Counted from the stretch's first letter, positions 1-13,935 are shown. The stretch: 64,000 nucleotides of DNA from Elysia chlorotica (GCA_003991915.1 RQTK01001097.1:5001-69000); one strand, 5' to 3'. Numbers and translations are program-made. Notes: generated by a model not told the origin, from the sequence alone.

Positions 1-1060
1 TCATGATTGATATTTTTGCAAATACACGTTCATTTTAATATTATAAATTCCAGTATAGTAATTTTAGGATACGTGTTATCGTCGCAACTGTTCGTTAAAC
101 TGGTTAAAGCTACAACACTGTATCAATATGAATCAAAACAGTGTCGGCTTTCCATGTGAGTAACATGGTGACCCCATATTTCATCATTAAAGAAGTAAAT
201 TTCAGATGCTTAAAGAAATTAGAATCCTGAATCATTAAAGACGGCATATCCGCCAGAGAGTTTTTTTACAAGTTTTTTTTGTACAGTGCATATTTTTGGC
301 TAAAATATATTTTAAGTCTCAAAGGCATTTTGTACCGGAAAACCTGCCTGCTGCATAGCCTTTTCTGCAAGGCTCTCTTTAACAAGTGAAACTTTGGCCC
401 TGCTTTCATCGCCCCCGGTGTCTCACATCCTGGACCGGTTCGCTGCTCCCCAGGGCACGGACTCGAGCATTCCTGCCCTGGCTGATCTCAGCTGCGCCTG
501 GCATGCTTTAACAAGGGCAGCCCACCCGGCCATCATTGGCGTTGATAGATTTGGAAACTCTTTTAGGCTGCGTTTTTAGAATTTTATATTACCCTGTCAA
601 TTCAAGCTTCAGCTCTTTTAAGTTTATTTGTAAACCTAGGTATACACACCATGGCTTTGGGTAAAGGTTGTTTTTGTTTAAAGTTTTAAGCATAATCTTG
701 CATGTATTTTTGGAGTCTCCACAATACTAGTTGGTCGTGACTCATGTAGTCATGAAACCTATTAATCTAATGATAATCTACCCGGCAGCTGTAACAGTAT
801 ATGTATTATTATCTCAAACACGATGTTGCCGTGTGATGCGCCCTGTACTGTTCAGGTAACCCAACACAGGTTAATTTGTTAGATCAAAACGAATAAGGAG
901 TTATCTTTCCATGTTTACTGGCTAATATTTTGTTAAACAGTTTGGTTGGAACATGTAAATGAAAGGTATTGTAGTTAAAGGCGCATAAGACCATAACATG
1001 CTTTTCTTCTTTTATTAGAAAAATAATAATATGCAACACCAACCGGAACGACATCTAAGG
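1..1060. other. Intergenic DNA with a GC-rich island at 390-570
   Basis: AT-rich apart from about 390-570, where GC is markedly higher. The frame from 394 to 579 has GC-rich third positions and would encode about 60 residues, but it has no ATG start, no recognisable domain and no clear splice pair. It could be a fragment of an exon, a decayed gene or a regulatory island. Confidence 0.3.
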
Positions 1061-1174
<114 letters not shown>

Positions 1175-1681
1175 AAAACGTCTTGTGTCGGCAACGGCAA
1201 TATCAATTAAAAAGAACTTCAGATTCAAAACGAATACATACATAACTGACCTGTCTTTCACATGCATGTTAACTAGAGTCATGTCGTTCTGACATTTTTG
1301 ATTAAACAGTTTCCTTTCTGCCACTTCACTGAACGTCAGCCGAGAGATCTTCTGAGTGAAAAAAGGAACTTAAATCAATTAAACTATTTGGTTCAAAAGA
1401 TTAGAAGTCCTAATTTCAAGCGAATCACATTCATTACATCTCTCTATAATATTGGAGGGCATCAATTTAACTATCGTGTTAAAATGCTTTTTGATCAAGT
1501 TAGGCTTAGAGAGAGACTTGATAGCGACTTTAACTCAGCATCAGCATAAAACATTTGAAAAAAATGCACAAAAAGAAAAGTTTCCGTTTAATCGCATCAG
1601 GTGAGAAAGGATCGACCGTTCCAAAATTAAGAGCTTTTAGGAAAACAGAAGTTATAATAATTAAATGTTTCATAGCAGTGC

Positions 1682-2011
1682 ATGGTGGCACCGCACCTGC
1701 AGAAAATAAACAGTCAGAGCGGCAGCAAGGAGGGAGAGAGAAAGAAAGAGTTATTGAAAAATCATATAAAAAATGAAGATAATTGAAAAAAAGGAAAAAA
1801 GAGATAAACATCGGAGAAATGACGAAAGTGGTCAGTGTACCATTTGAAAAACAAATTAAGAGATGGTGTCAATAAAATCTTTACTAGCTCTAAGAAGTTA
1901 TCTCTAAGTAGCCTTGTACAGCATACTGTAGCTCAACTCTCTGTGTTATTACAGACAGTAAATAATATATTTAAAGAAGGGTAACTCTGACAATTATAGA
2001 TTATTGTTATT

Positions 2012-2082
<71 letters not shown>

Positions 2083-2337
2083 AATGGTGGCACCGCACCT
2101 GCAGAAAATAAACAGTCAGAACGGCAGCAAGGAGGGAGAGAGAAAGAAAGAGTTATTGAAAAAATCATATAAAAAAATGAAGATAATTGAAAAAAAAGGA
2201 AAAAAGAGATAAACATCGGAGAAATGACGAAAGTGGTCAGTGTACCATTTGAAAAACAAATTAAGAAATGGTGTCAATAAAATCTTTACTAGCTCTAAGA
2301 CGCAATCTCAAAGTAGCCTTGTACAACATACTGTAGC
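1682..2337. repeat. Local direct duplication of about 250 bp flanking a TAC array
   Basis: Copies at 1682-1932 and 2084-2337 are nearly identical: GGTGGCACCGCACCTGCAG near the start, the AGGAGGGAGAGAGAAAG run, and CATACTGTAGC at the end. They are offset by about 402-405 bp with a (TAC)n microsatellite (2012-2082) abutting copy 2. Differences are few substitutions and 1-2 bp indels, so the duplication is recent. Frames inside it (73-93 codons) show no domain. Confidence 0.92.
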
Positions 2338-2737
2338 AGGCTTGCTAAATCAGCATTTGTATGGAAACTTAACACACAAGATCATGCATACTTTTCCTTT
2401 TAAAATTTGATTGCATGAAAGTCAAGGTTTTTGTTTCCAAGGTACTTTTCGTGTATATTGGCATGGTTGACAATTATATTTATAAGTTTTACTCTTTATG
2501 GGCATTGCACAACAGTTTTGCACTATGAAGTTAAGCATTATTATAGAGATGGAGGTATTTTCTCATTTCTGCCGCATAGATATCTGGTAGGCTAATTTGA
2601 CGCTAATATTTGCTGATATTACGTGAATGCGCAAGAGAAAGTTTTTGATATTTCTCTTTTTCCTCAAATTTTCACTCATGTTTTCCCTCTCGGCTTTGTT
2701 GCGTTGTCATCCCATCTTCTTCTCTAATCTAACAAAA

Positions 2738-2740
<3 letters not shown>

Positions 2741-2818
<78 letters not shown>

Positions 2819-2819
2819 C
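2741..2819. repeat. CAA trinucleotide microsatellite
   Basis: A perfect CAA array that reads as poly-Gln. No surrounding coding signal supports a polyQ protein. A smaller ACA array lies at 4176-4226. Confidence 0.97.
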
Positions 2820-5800
2820 TGCGAATAAAGGTAAAGTTTTACAATGTTGCGTCTTCGTGGCCAGCCGTGTTTTGGAGGCTCTGAAATACACATCTCATGT
2901 CAAATAATTTTGAAAACCTAGAGTAATCACCAACATTCACTTGGAATTCCTCAAACTACAACAGGAAAGGAGCCATCTTGATCATTAAACGATGTCGAGC
3001 GATAACAGGCAGATAAAATCACGAGGCTCCTGGTATCAGGCAACGAGGCTCTGAAGACTCTTCGCCAGCCTGCCAATCTTGTGATTTTCAAAGATTTTTA
3101 CACATTATGCCTTAATTAAACAATGGATTTGATCGTTCCTTCCAAGAAGCCGTGTTACCCGACCAATAACACACACACACACACACACACTAAACGTCTT
3201 GGAGTAAAATTAGCTTTTGCATCTGTGACGAATGCTGAGCTTTCATTCACTTAACTATTTCAAACATTCTTTAATCCATATTATTCTTATTTTGAATCGA
3301 CTGATATTGTTTCAATATTTGTTCATTGCTCTCATAAAATATCCAGACATAAAAGCAAGATCGAAAATATTATTATAAACGGCAGGCGGGGTGTGTACCA
3401 TTATAAAATATAAGAAGACCTAGTACTGGATATTGATGGGTCAGTTAACACTGACGACAGGTCTTTGTCTTGACTACATGTGTAGTAATATAAGCCTCGC
3501 AAGATAAACTGACCATTGTCTTCTATGTTAGCGCTCAAGTAATAAAGCACCCTGTATAAAAGGAGTTGTGCAAATAATATCTAATATCACTGCTTTCTTT
3601 ATAAATAATGGTGAGTAGACCACACCCAAAGTGCTGTTTATAGCAAAAGACAGTGGTTTTTTTTTACAATTAACGCCCGGGATATACGGAGAAAAGTTAG
3701 CAAGACTTAGTAAGGGCAATAATGTATTAACAGGTTAGTAGTGCCCACTTTGAACCTTTTGTTCTACTCTATTTTAGATTCATTTCTAGCAATTAATAGA
3801 CCTAAGACTGAATCCGTGTTAATTTTGTTGATCGAATAAATCAAATGAAATCGTGATGTAGGGAGAAAGCTATCAGGGTGTTATTTCATAACGTATTGAT
3901 TAAAAACAAGAGACACACGGAGGGTGAAATTAAAACGACATATCGCCTTCATCCAATGTTGCTGGTTGGGTGTAAGGCAAAACCCCTTTTCTATTAAATG
4001 TGAAAGTATAAAAACCAACAGAGTCGTGTAGAGTATACGTTACTTGTTGTAAATGTAGTTTTTGGGGGGCAGCGTCAAAGTTGATAGAAACTTCGTATCA
4101 ACTGTAAACGATTTCTCAGAAATAAGAGGTTTAGTGAAGTATTTCCTTACTAATAACATACAATTTATATAAGAAAACAACAACAACAAAAACAGCAACA
4201 ACAACAACAACAACAACAACAACAAACCCAAATGATTTCAAATACACTAATACAATTCAAGATAATATACGATGAAATAATTAAAGCTACGGAAATACAC
4301 GGTACGATAAGGTATTACATTGCTTCGGGGCATTACAAGAAACGATAGATTAATTAGAATAAAAGTATGAAAAGCAAACATATCGAGGGTGACAGAAAAT
4401 GCCATTCCTTATCAACTTTTTCCAAAGACGCAGAAATGTCTTTTATACAAAGAAAGGGTAAGTGTGACTGGTAAAAACAAATACAGAAAACAGAAAAAAG
4501 GTGCAATGTACAATAATTACTGTGGCTTTGAGTTATCTCAAGCTTTCGACTATTCTTTAAAAAAATTTTCTGTGTGCATTTCAACGAAGATTAATTTTAA
4601 TCTGCTTGCTTCAGTGTTGCAGTACTACAACAAAAAGCCTTCTTAGAGTGTCATTGACTTTTGATATTTCAGTAGTTTGACAAAAGGAAATGTCAATCTA
4701 AATCCCTCATTTGTCTTGAAGATAAATTAATGCAATTATCTTAATTATAAAATACTTTTTTAAAGATATTGTACAAAAGGAAAAAAACAACATTAAGATT
4801 TAGTTTCCTTAGTTTTTTTTTTAGTTTTTTTTAGTAAAACTTCCTATTTCTCTAAAGACATGTTAATTTAACCAATAAATACTGTATTCAATTCCTTTGT
4901 AAATACATCTTTGAAAGCTTAATAATTTACTATTGTTTTTTCCCTAAAACTGCAAACGACACACACACATTTTTGAAGCGTACTAATAATTTTATTGTTT
5001 CTCTTTTTATCCATAATTTAAAAATTTTACAATAAATCACTTCAATTTGTTCTAACGTAAAGATTTAACAATGTAGTATTTTTATGCTAATGATGTTAAA
5101 GTGATGAAAAAAATACCTTGTTATTGGCCGACATATATGGCCAAAATATTCCAACACATAAACCGTAACGTTTTTTTCCTCGACCAAAATAAAAACCAAG
5201 AATTTAAAAAATTGTGTTGTTATCGAAAAGCATGCATTTAGAAGAAACAGTAAATTCATTTGCATTAAAACTTATTGCACTTCCGATCTATAAGTGTAAA
5301 GTCTAGTTCATCAACATTAAACTAAAAACTTTGACAGTTACGCACTTAATATTATAAAGCACTATGAAGTTATTATACGACGATATAAATCTTATTATCT
5401 CCATCTAACTGGGCTACAAGTCGCAATGTAACCTTAGATGCATCGTAAGAGAAATCAACTGAGACTGGAACCTCACACCTTCTAAAGACCAGCCCCGAGC
5501 ACTAACAATTGACCCAAAGACACTAAGCTGGGAGTCATATAAGCGTATTATATTACGAAAGAGTGAGTCAAGGCAGAGATTTTGCAGATGGGCAACACTG
5601 ATGGTGTAAAAGCAATATAAATTTTGTATACTTTAAAATTAAAAAAAAAATTCTCTTCATTTAATCCCTAAATGTTCTTTTTACCTCCAATTTTAAAGTT
5701 CGCCCTACGGACGTGATAAAATTTTCCAAGTTTTCTCACCGTACGCCAAAAAACAACAACAGCATAATTATGTTTACTTTTATACACATTTTCGTACTTG

Positions 5801-6035
5801 AACTAAATTTTCTGCATTCTATCAAATCTTTTAACCAGAAGCAAGAATAGTGAAAAAAGTCTTTACTAATCTATCTGGCGCCTTTTACGCTTCTGGGGCA
5901 AAACATTTATCAATAAGTGCATAATTCCTCTCCCCTACTCCTTCATACAACTTCCCTTCAGTTTTGTGCCTGCCCGTGTACTTGCCATGGAATATGTAAT
6001 GTCTTTTTCACCTTTTTTTGCCTACATGTCTTCTG
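2820..6035. other. Intergenic DNA, no gene seen
   Basis: AT-rich. A short CA run sits near 3171-3190 and an ACA array at 4176-4226; many poly-A and poly-T runs occur. The longest frames (about 85 codons near 4389-4646) have no domain and AT-driven composition. Confidence 0.6.
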
Positions 6036-6077
6036 CTTGTCTGTCTGTCTGTCTGTCTGTCTGCTGTCTGTCTGTCG

Positions 6078-6115
<38 letters not shown>

Positions 6116-6135
6116 GTCTGTCTCTCTCTCTCTCC
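6036..6135. repeat. CTGT tetranucleotide and CT microsatellite
   Basis: An interrupted CTGT array running into CT. It gives Cys-Leu-Ser-Val frames on both strands that are artefacts. Confidence 0.96.
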
Positions 6136-8668
6136 TTCTGATTAGAAATGTTGACTTTATGATTTTGTACACTAACATTTTTTTTTCCAAATTCACCCCC
6201 TTTCCTATTTTACATAGACACTTCATAGCATTGTCGCCCCTCCCTTCTTTCTGTAGTCATGACATTTCTGATATAGGCTAAAATATCAACACGTTTACAT
6301 TTTTGCGACCACTTTTACAAACAGCCCATCATTTAACACTACAATTCTCTACAAAAAATATAAATATTACTCTATTTACTCAACTTCATCTATCACACTA
6401 GACCCTGGCTCCATTAAAAATTTTTTTTACCCTTCTTGGAGTTTCCAGTCTCGACAGGATTCTTTCCCCCCAGGTTTATAGGCCTACTAATGTTTTAACA
6501 CATCGACTTCCGATTAAAGCGGACTAGTGTAGAAATACAAGTTCCAACATGTCCAATTATTTCAGAGTCCAGACGATATCCTTATCTGTTTTATGGGAAA
6601 GGCCTCTCTATCTGGACGTTCATTACCACTAGGCACTTTCGCACACTTAGTGGGACGCAAGCGATACGAATGCTCCGAAACAGGGTGCGCAGTGATCTTA
6701 AGAACGACTGCTAGATGGTTCGTATTTCTCCCGTCCCTCTCTCTCTCTCTTCTTTTTTCTTTAAGCTCATATTTTCGTTGTTGTCTCTTCTTTCGTTTTC
6801 CTCCCATCTCTGCCTTTTTACAACTGCATGGTAACCTTTCTTCGGCCTGTTTTTTTTACAACACCTCCATCTCTTTCTCTTCATTTCTATCTCTCTCTTT
6901 GCTTTTGTTGTCCACTTAATGTTCCATCTGTGCATAACACCTTAGTACTCTGTATTTCTACAAGTATGTAGAATCTATTTTGTATTTCAAGGTTAACAAA
7001 ACATTTTAAAGGATTTTATCTAATTAGGTGCAAAGCGGTAAAAATATAATATTAAAATATCTTCCAAAACCTTTTCGCATTAATACAAACATTGTTTGAA
7101 ATATTTGGGGGTAAAAAATCTAGTAACCTAAATGGTAAAAAGTAGAAGGCTTGATATGAAAAATTGTATACATACACGCAAACCTTTGATCTAAGTGGAT
7201 CTTTTTATTAACATGTTAAGATTTTTGACAACTGATAAGGGAACCAAGAAGACCATCTGATTCTGTTTATAAAGTTTCCCATTCAACTTTCAAAAACAAA
7301 TAATTTTGCATGGTTCGCTGTTTCTTTCTTCTTTTTTTTCATTTTATGGGACTGATGTGCATCCGACTCATATAAATACTTTTACACGCAGAGAAAACAA
7401 TTTATCTAAAAACAAACACTTGCGCAATATCTCTCCGAACTTTAAACCACTATTTAATCAAAACAAACAAAACTCATTTTTTTTTATCTTTCCTTCTTAG
7501 CATTTCGAACTCCCAGGTCCCCAAGGAGCCTATACGGCGCATCACAACAACTACACTGTGGTGAACCTGCAGTTTAATTGGTCAGATCCGACTCGTCCAT
7601 CCCCGCACGCTCTAACGACAGCCCACCAGTCCGGCCTGAGCAGATTATCTGCCCACTATATCCCCGAACATGGGCTATGAAAAGCAAAGTTTTGACCCTT
7701 GCATTCATTAATTTGGCATTGCCTACGGTATACCAAGCTACGGGTTTATAATTGTCAGATTTGTCACTGGGAAAGCAAAAGTGCATCCACTAAGTCCTCA
7801 GAAAGGGGGCATGGTCAAAACATGTAAAGGAGTTGATTGATGAAATTAATAATGAGAAATGTGTTTTTCATTAGGGAAAATCATGATTATTATGCAAATT
7901 TGATATCTTAATATAGTTTATAGCGTGAACAAATTCTAATTATTCGTCTTCATTTCCATTTTTTTATATGTTCTCTCAAACACATTTTCTTTAGCTTAAA
8001 TATCAGTTTGAGATGGGAGAGTCATGACAACAATGGCCAAATCCCCCAATTTCATATCAAAAGTGAGCCACTTTTCTATCATAGTCAAACATGTTTTAAA
8101 TGGCGAATACTACATTGTACAATTTTCATCCATGTCAATTATTTCTATAACTTATATTGACTTAAAACAACGATCACCTTCCTAAAAAAACCACGAAAGC
8201 CTAGAATCTCCTCTAAATCGCACTAAGCTTGTCCACTACCCTGTGTATCCCTAGCCTTCATACTATACAGACCATACAGCAACCCTATACTCAAGAGCCC
8301 ATATCTGAAACAATTTAATCATAAAGCTGTCAGCCTAGCAGCCTGCCACATCCTAGAGCCTGCCAAGCAGCCTGTCCACCCAGATCGGGCCGAGCCTCTT
8401 ATCGCCCTGGTCTACAGCACTGACCGGACCATCCCTGCTGCCCAAACGTTTCCCTGACAGCCAATTAAGGCCACCAGTTCCCGCGAACTCCGTCCTTATC
8501 TTGCTCTGGGCGTTGACTACAGAGCAGCAATGATTAATCGTCACCAGCGTCTTCTTTTCTTATACCAGAATTCTTAAAACGCACATACTTCAAAAGAAGA
8601 AGATAAAACCCATGGATATGAGAGAAAAATTGGACGATGCGATTCAATAAACCATAGTTGTGTTCTTT
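6136..8668. other. Intergenic DNA with two GC-richer islands
   Basis: Mostly AT-rich. Two compact GC-richer blocks stand out: 7501-7680 (listed separately as an orphan-exon candidate) and about 8330-8560. The second contains CAATTAAG, CCTGACAGCC and ATGATTAATCG and has stops in all forward frames, so it is noncoding or regulatory rather than exonic. Confidence 0.4.
7501..7680 (+). CDS. Orphan terminal-exon candidate (59 codons plus stop), unrecognised
   Basis: An open frame begins exactly after a strong acceptor-like tract (TTTATCTTTCCTTCTTAG) and runs 59 codons to TGA at 7678-7680. It reads HFELPGPQGAYTAHHNN..., then NLQFNWSDPTRPSP and a His/Pro-rich end. GC content is clearly higher than in the flanks, and that rise starts at the acceptor. 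I do not recognise a family, and no partner exon with a matching donor was found upstream on the plus strand. It may equally be a conserved noncoding element or a coincidence. Confidence 0.2.
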   Translation, partial: HFELPGPQGAYTAHHNNYTVVNLQFNWSDPTRPSPHALTTAHQSGLSRLSAHYIPEHGL

Positions 8669-8838
<170 letters not shown>

Positions 8839-10735
8839 CAACATAATGATATCTGCGCGTATTACCAATCTTCATACTGATATAATTTCATTTGTGAGGC
8901 CTTGATATAGTAGAATATTTACTTCGTCTTTCTACCACATTAAAGGTATTCAATAGCCATTTTTCTTCTTCTACTCTAAGAAAGATAACGTGAAGACTCA
9001 TATTTAATTTCCTTTAAAGTAAATCAATAACAGGAATGTGTTAGGTACTTTGGCAGAATCAAATGATCAACGTAAACGGTGATTAATGATAAATATGATA
9101 TTATCCTTTTCACTATTCTCTTCTGTCTTTTCACCGTGGCGGTGTCACAGTAAACCTTTATGGTGCATCTTCTTCCGATACATGTTGAACTAAACCCAGT
9201 GTCCTCTTTGCGATGTTTTTGAAATCAAATAAAACGTAAAACCCACTAAGGTCCGTGCCTCAGTCAGAAAGTACAGTCAATATTTAACCAAAGAGAACAT
9301 CGGTTTTAGCAGACATTCGTTATTTCTTTAGATCTTTAGAACAAGCAAATCTAGAGAATGGAAATACACGCTTTCTGTACCAATGATTAAAGGGTGAGGA
9401 ATGATTAAAACAACTTAGAAAAAATCTTCTCCTTGCATAGAGTTAAACAATGAAAATGAGTATAAATATGTCAATAAAATTCAAAAAGATTTAAACCAGG
9501 AAACATTAATTTTATGATGATATCCTTTTTCCATCTTTTAACTATACAATTTATATTTTCAAAAGTATGCAAATAATGATAATTATACATATTTCTGTTG
9601 ATATCTTGAAGTTTTGTGGTTAATTTTATTATGATATTCTATCGGGATAATTTTTTGACTTTGAGGTTCCTTCCAGCACTTAATACGAATTGCGCGAAGT
9701 TCTTGGTCTAAGTTCAGAGACAACGACCCTTTTCTTATCCATCTGATATTACTTTTAAAATGACGATCCCAAAATACAAAGATTTTAGGAATCAGGTGTC
9801 AGGACAATTGGCTCCTACACCAGCGACACTGTTAGCCAACATCACCTACTAGCCTTCAAGCCATTCTTAATTAAGCTCGGTGGTTAAGCGAATAATAGTC
9901 AATCTGTGTAGGTCCCAAGAAATATTGAATTGACGGCCTTGCTTATGTAAGGGATCAATGCACAGAACAAAAAGCTGAACAAAAACACGTATTCCCCTGA
10001 GTACACTGCCTCAGTCTTCGTTGTGTATGAACGTCAAAGAACCACTTTATCGTCCCCATTGGCACTGTTATGATTTGCACTTTCAAATAGCATTGTGTTT
10101 TAAAAGCAACAATTCTCTGATTTTATATAAGGCCCAATTAAGAATGATTAGAGAAAACAACAACAAATTACTTTGGTTATAGATGTAAATCTAAAAGTGT
10201 CATAATTTATCGGCTTGCAACTTTAGGCGTTGTACATACATTTAAAAATCACTTTACGATAGACATTGGTAAAAAAATATAATCGATAAATATTTCGGAA
10301 CTCGGTAGCAATTTCTATACATAATTTACAATAAGAAGGAAACGTAAAATATAATCATACTCTGAATATAAGCAACTATGAACAATCCAATATCAAAATC
10401 GATGTATAAAATACTTCAATTAAAAAAAGAACAACATCAACATGACGATTGCTAGTTTCAAAAAAATAGTTATTGCTTTTTTACGGCTTTGCCAAAAGTC
10501 CGTATGAAATTTGTATTGATATTTTAACCTTCAACCGAATTCGGTTATATCAGCCTCTCGACTCATCATCATTTCTCATCATCATATTAAGTTCGTGAAC
10601 GCACATAAAATGTTAGCTTATTGGAGTGATAAACACGATTTGAATGATCAGTATTTTATCGTCAGCCTAATCACGCTCCGGCAAAGGCTGGGGATTAAAA
10701 AGACAGAAAGAGTGAAATAAAGAGCATGTGTGTGC

Positions 10736-10833
<98 letters not shown>

Positions 10834-11565
10834 AAACCTAAGGGGCTACTCTAATTCAAACACTCTAAATCTGTTGTATTGATTCCCCTTACACTGATGT
10901 GGTATTAATTCTCATGATTGCGGGTTGAGGAGAGATATTACTTTATGGCATAACGAATAGTTTATAGTTTGTTTATGTAACCATAGGGAGAGAAGTGCGG
11001 CCTCACTTTTGGTTCAAAGCAATCTGAGGATAAAATCACTGGTACCGGATTTTATATTGTACTTTATAATTTGCAAAATAATATTGATACACTATGCGAC
11101 GCGTTTTACTCACAACATTATAAAAGTGGCAGTGAAACTCTGTCTTAAGTCGTTTAATCTTTTCATATCGATTAGGATGACCTTAACCTCGATAGGAAAT
11201 GAATAATGGGTTGGCTTTCCAAAAATATAACAGGTGAGGTCACGGAAATAAACGTTGAATTTAGAGGAAAACTGGGTTATGTCATTAAACTATTATGAGC
11301 AGTTTATGTTGTTAGTAGGTTTGTATGCTGAACAAATTATACTCTCTGCGTTTCTAACATTACTTTGATAACAATTTAAAAGAAATGGATCACTGTTAAC
11401 CCAATGACAAAGTGTGTTTGTTCATCTCGGTCAAATTGGTGGCATGGACTAAGCCTCGGTCGGAACCAAATGACTAGCATAAAGAGTAATGACAGTGTGA
11501 CTGCTTCCTACTGCTCTCCCAAGAAAGGAAAGTCATAATCAGTTTGCGGTGTGGTTTATTTTCCC
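8839..11565. other. Intergenic DNA with candidate regulatory words
   Basis: No gene seen. Around 9770-10060 the DNA is repeat-poor and holds ATCAGGTGTCAGG (T-box-like, near 9791) and ACAATTGG. At 10533-10546 lies a perfect 14 bp palindrome, AACCGAATTCGGTT. An AG dinucleotide array occupies 10738-10833. Confidence 0.4.
10738..10833. repeat. AG dinucleotide microsatellite
   Basis: A pure AG array of about 48 units. Confidence 0.97.
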
Positions 11566-12005
11566 TCTATAGCCACACAAAGAGTCGAAGCCTATTGAAC
11601 GCCGTTTAGCTCTCACCAAAGCATGGGTGAAGCCCTAGGAATGTAAAAGAACCAATATTATTAAAAGATGGGTTGTTCTGACTAAACTTCAAATACTTTT
11701 TGTTTTTGTTTCTCTGTTGTTCGTTGTCATCCTTTAATATTTGCCTCGGAGATTGTCATAAGATTTTGAGTAAGGTAGTAGTATACCTAATATATCGAAC
11801 TTTTATTTCTACATTCAAGTTTATTATAGAAAAAATGACTGCATGAACAATTTGATCACCTCTCTCTCTCTTGGACGAAAGGACTGCGATAGCTAATTGA
11901 AAGTGATGTTACCATTTTGTTACATTTTCTTGGACATTGTAATATGTTTTTGTCACTGTCTCTCTCTCTCTCTCTATCTATCTATCTCTCTCCCTCTCTC
12001 TCTCC

Positions 12006-12063
<58 letters not shown>

Positions 12064-12651
12064 GTGCATCTCTTTAACCCGCTGGATTTCATTTAGCTTG
12101 TGCCTGCATTGTTTTCGGACTAGCCTACTTTCTCACTGATGTCCCCTCACTAATGTTACAGAGCACCATAAGCACTACTTGTTCTGACAGCCGGCGCTAA
12201 GCACTGCAATAGCCATCCGCTAATGACTGCTTTTGTCCAAAAGTTTTCTTGCTCTTTCTGTCCTCCATTGGAGTTTGGGCCTGATATTTATTCGCAATCA
12301 TTCTAAAGTAACTTCTTTTTTTCCTATTTTTGTTGTTGTTCTAGTTGAATAATATGTGATCAAATTGTTCATGCTGTCATTTTTTTCTATAATAAACTTG
12401 AATGTAGAAATAAAAGTTCGATATAGTAGGTATACTACTACCTTACTCAAAATCTTATGACAATCTCCGAGGCAAATATTAAAGGATGACAACGAACAAC
12501 AGAGAAACAAAAACAAAAAGTACTTGAAGTTTAGTTAGAACAAACTATCTTTTTATATTATTGGTTCTTTTACACCCCCAGGACTTCACCCATACTTTGA
12601 CGAGAGCTAAGCGGCGTTCACTGGGCTTCTACCCTTTGTGTGGCTCTAGAG
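11566..12651. repeat. Large inverted repeat, arms about 295 bp, spacer about 496 bp
   Basis: The left arm (11566-11859) and right arm (12356-12651) are reverse complements with roughly 90 % identity by eye. Shared outer words include AGCCACACAAAG and GGGTGAAG; shared inner words include CATGAACAATTTGATCAC. Differences are mostly single bases and small indels. The spacer holds CT microsatellites (11957-12061) and some unique DNA. The right arm abuts an ATA array (12651-12730). It could be two opposed copies of a short interspersed element or a foldback element. Confidence 0.9.
11957..12061. repeat. CT microsatellite in inverted-repeat spacer
   Basis: A CT array with TATC interruptions between the two arms. 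Confidence 0.95.
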
Positions 12652-12714
<63 letters not shown>

Positions 12715-12730
12715 TAATAATAATAATAAC
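12651..12730. repeat. ATA trinucleotide microsatellite
   Basis: An ATA/AAT array directly at the outer end of the right inverted-repeat arm; it reads as poly-Asn. Confidence 0.96.
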
Positions 12731-13935
12731 CACAAAGCCATTGGCACTCCATGTCTAGAAGTTTTAGTCACAGAAAATACCCCGGTATGGATATAATGCG
12801 CGGCAGATTGAATTGTATTCAGCTTGTAAACAAGAAAGGGTCATAACGAGCCATAACCAGCACTACTTTGCACTCAGGTAGCCTGACTGAGTGTTCTGGG
12901 TGGCTGAAACGCTTTGAGATCAGAGGGGGGTTACGTCGCGAAGGCATACGGGTGTTATTTCATATCTCCCCTCACAAATTTGTCGTGATCGCTCGCACGA
13001 TTTCTAGTGATTTTGATTATTTTTAAGCTGGATTATGAGTTTCAGTTGTCAAAACAAGTCTAGAAAACGAGTATGAAGCGAGATGACCACCATAAACGAC
13101 TGGAATGACCTTGTATTGATTTCGGTGCACTTTTTTGCGATTTCTTTAAATTTTTGTAGGCGCTACCATCAAATGTATTTCTCAAAAGTTACATTTTACA
13201 CACTAAAAATCTATCTCCTCCAACTCTAATTGGCCAATTGCTTTGAACATTAGCATAATGTTGGTGCTTGATGTAATAAACAATATACGAGGGACTTTTT
13301 AACTTATTGTTTACTTTGAGAAACCTGAGATTTTGTCAAGAGAAATAATGAGTTATTTCCTTTCATCGCTATATAATAAAGTAAAAAAATGTTTAAAAAA
13401 ATCTATTTTAAATACCCTATATCCGCTCTATTATATTGATAAGATACAGTACCTCTACATGCCTGACAAGTTTCAAGTCATTTTGACAAAAAAAGATAGA
13501 TTTTGAAAATTTCCGATTTTAGGTCCCAAAATCCACTACGGCGGCTTCACCATGACAACCATGTGACAAAATTCCAAAAAGTACATTGTTCCTTACATTT
13601 TATGATGGCGCTGACTTTTATGTTGCAGTTAAAGCTAGCTAAAGTTTATAGCAAAGAAAATCACACTCATAACCGGCCCCTCCCCTTCAAATCTAGTTTG
13701 AATACAGGACATATTCCAAAAACGTACCGAATTATAGGAAAAAATCCGGTGTCTTTTTCATTTCACTGCCTCTTCTAGCCTCTTTATAAAAGTGTCTTAT
13801 AACCTTTCTGCTATTTTAGATTCTGAAAAAAAGGTCTAAGTACAAAAAAGGGAAAAACAATGTAAAGAGGAGTGTTTAACGGATTCATTTGAATTTCGTA
13901 ACACTAATGGTTCATTTACCGTATCTACTGCAGTC

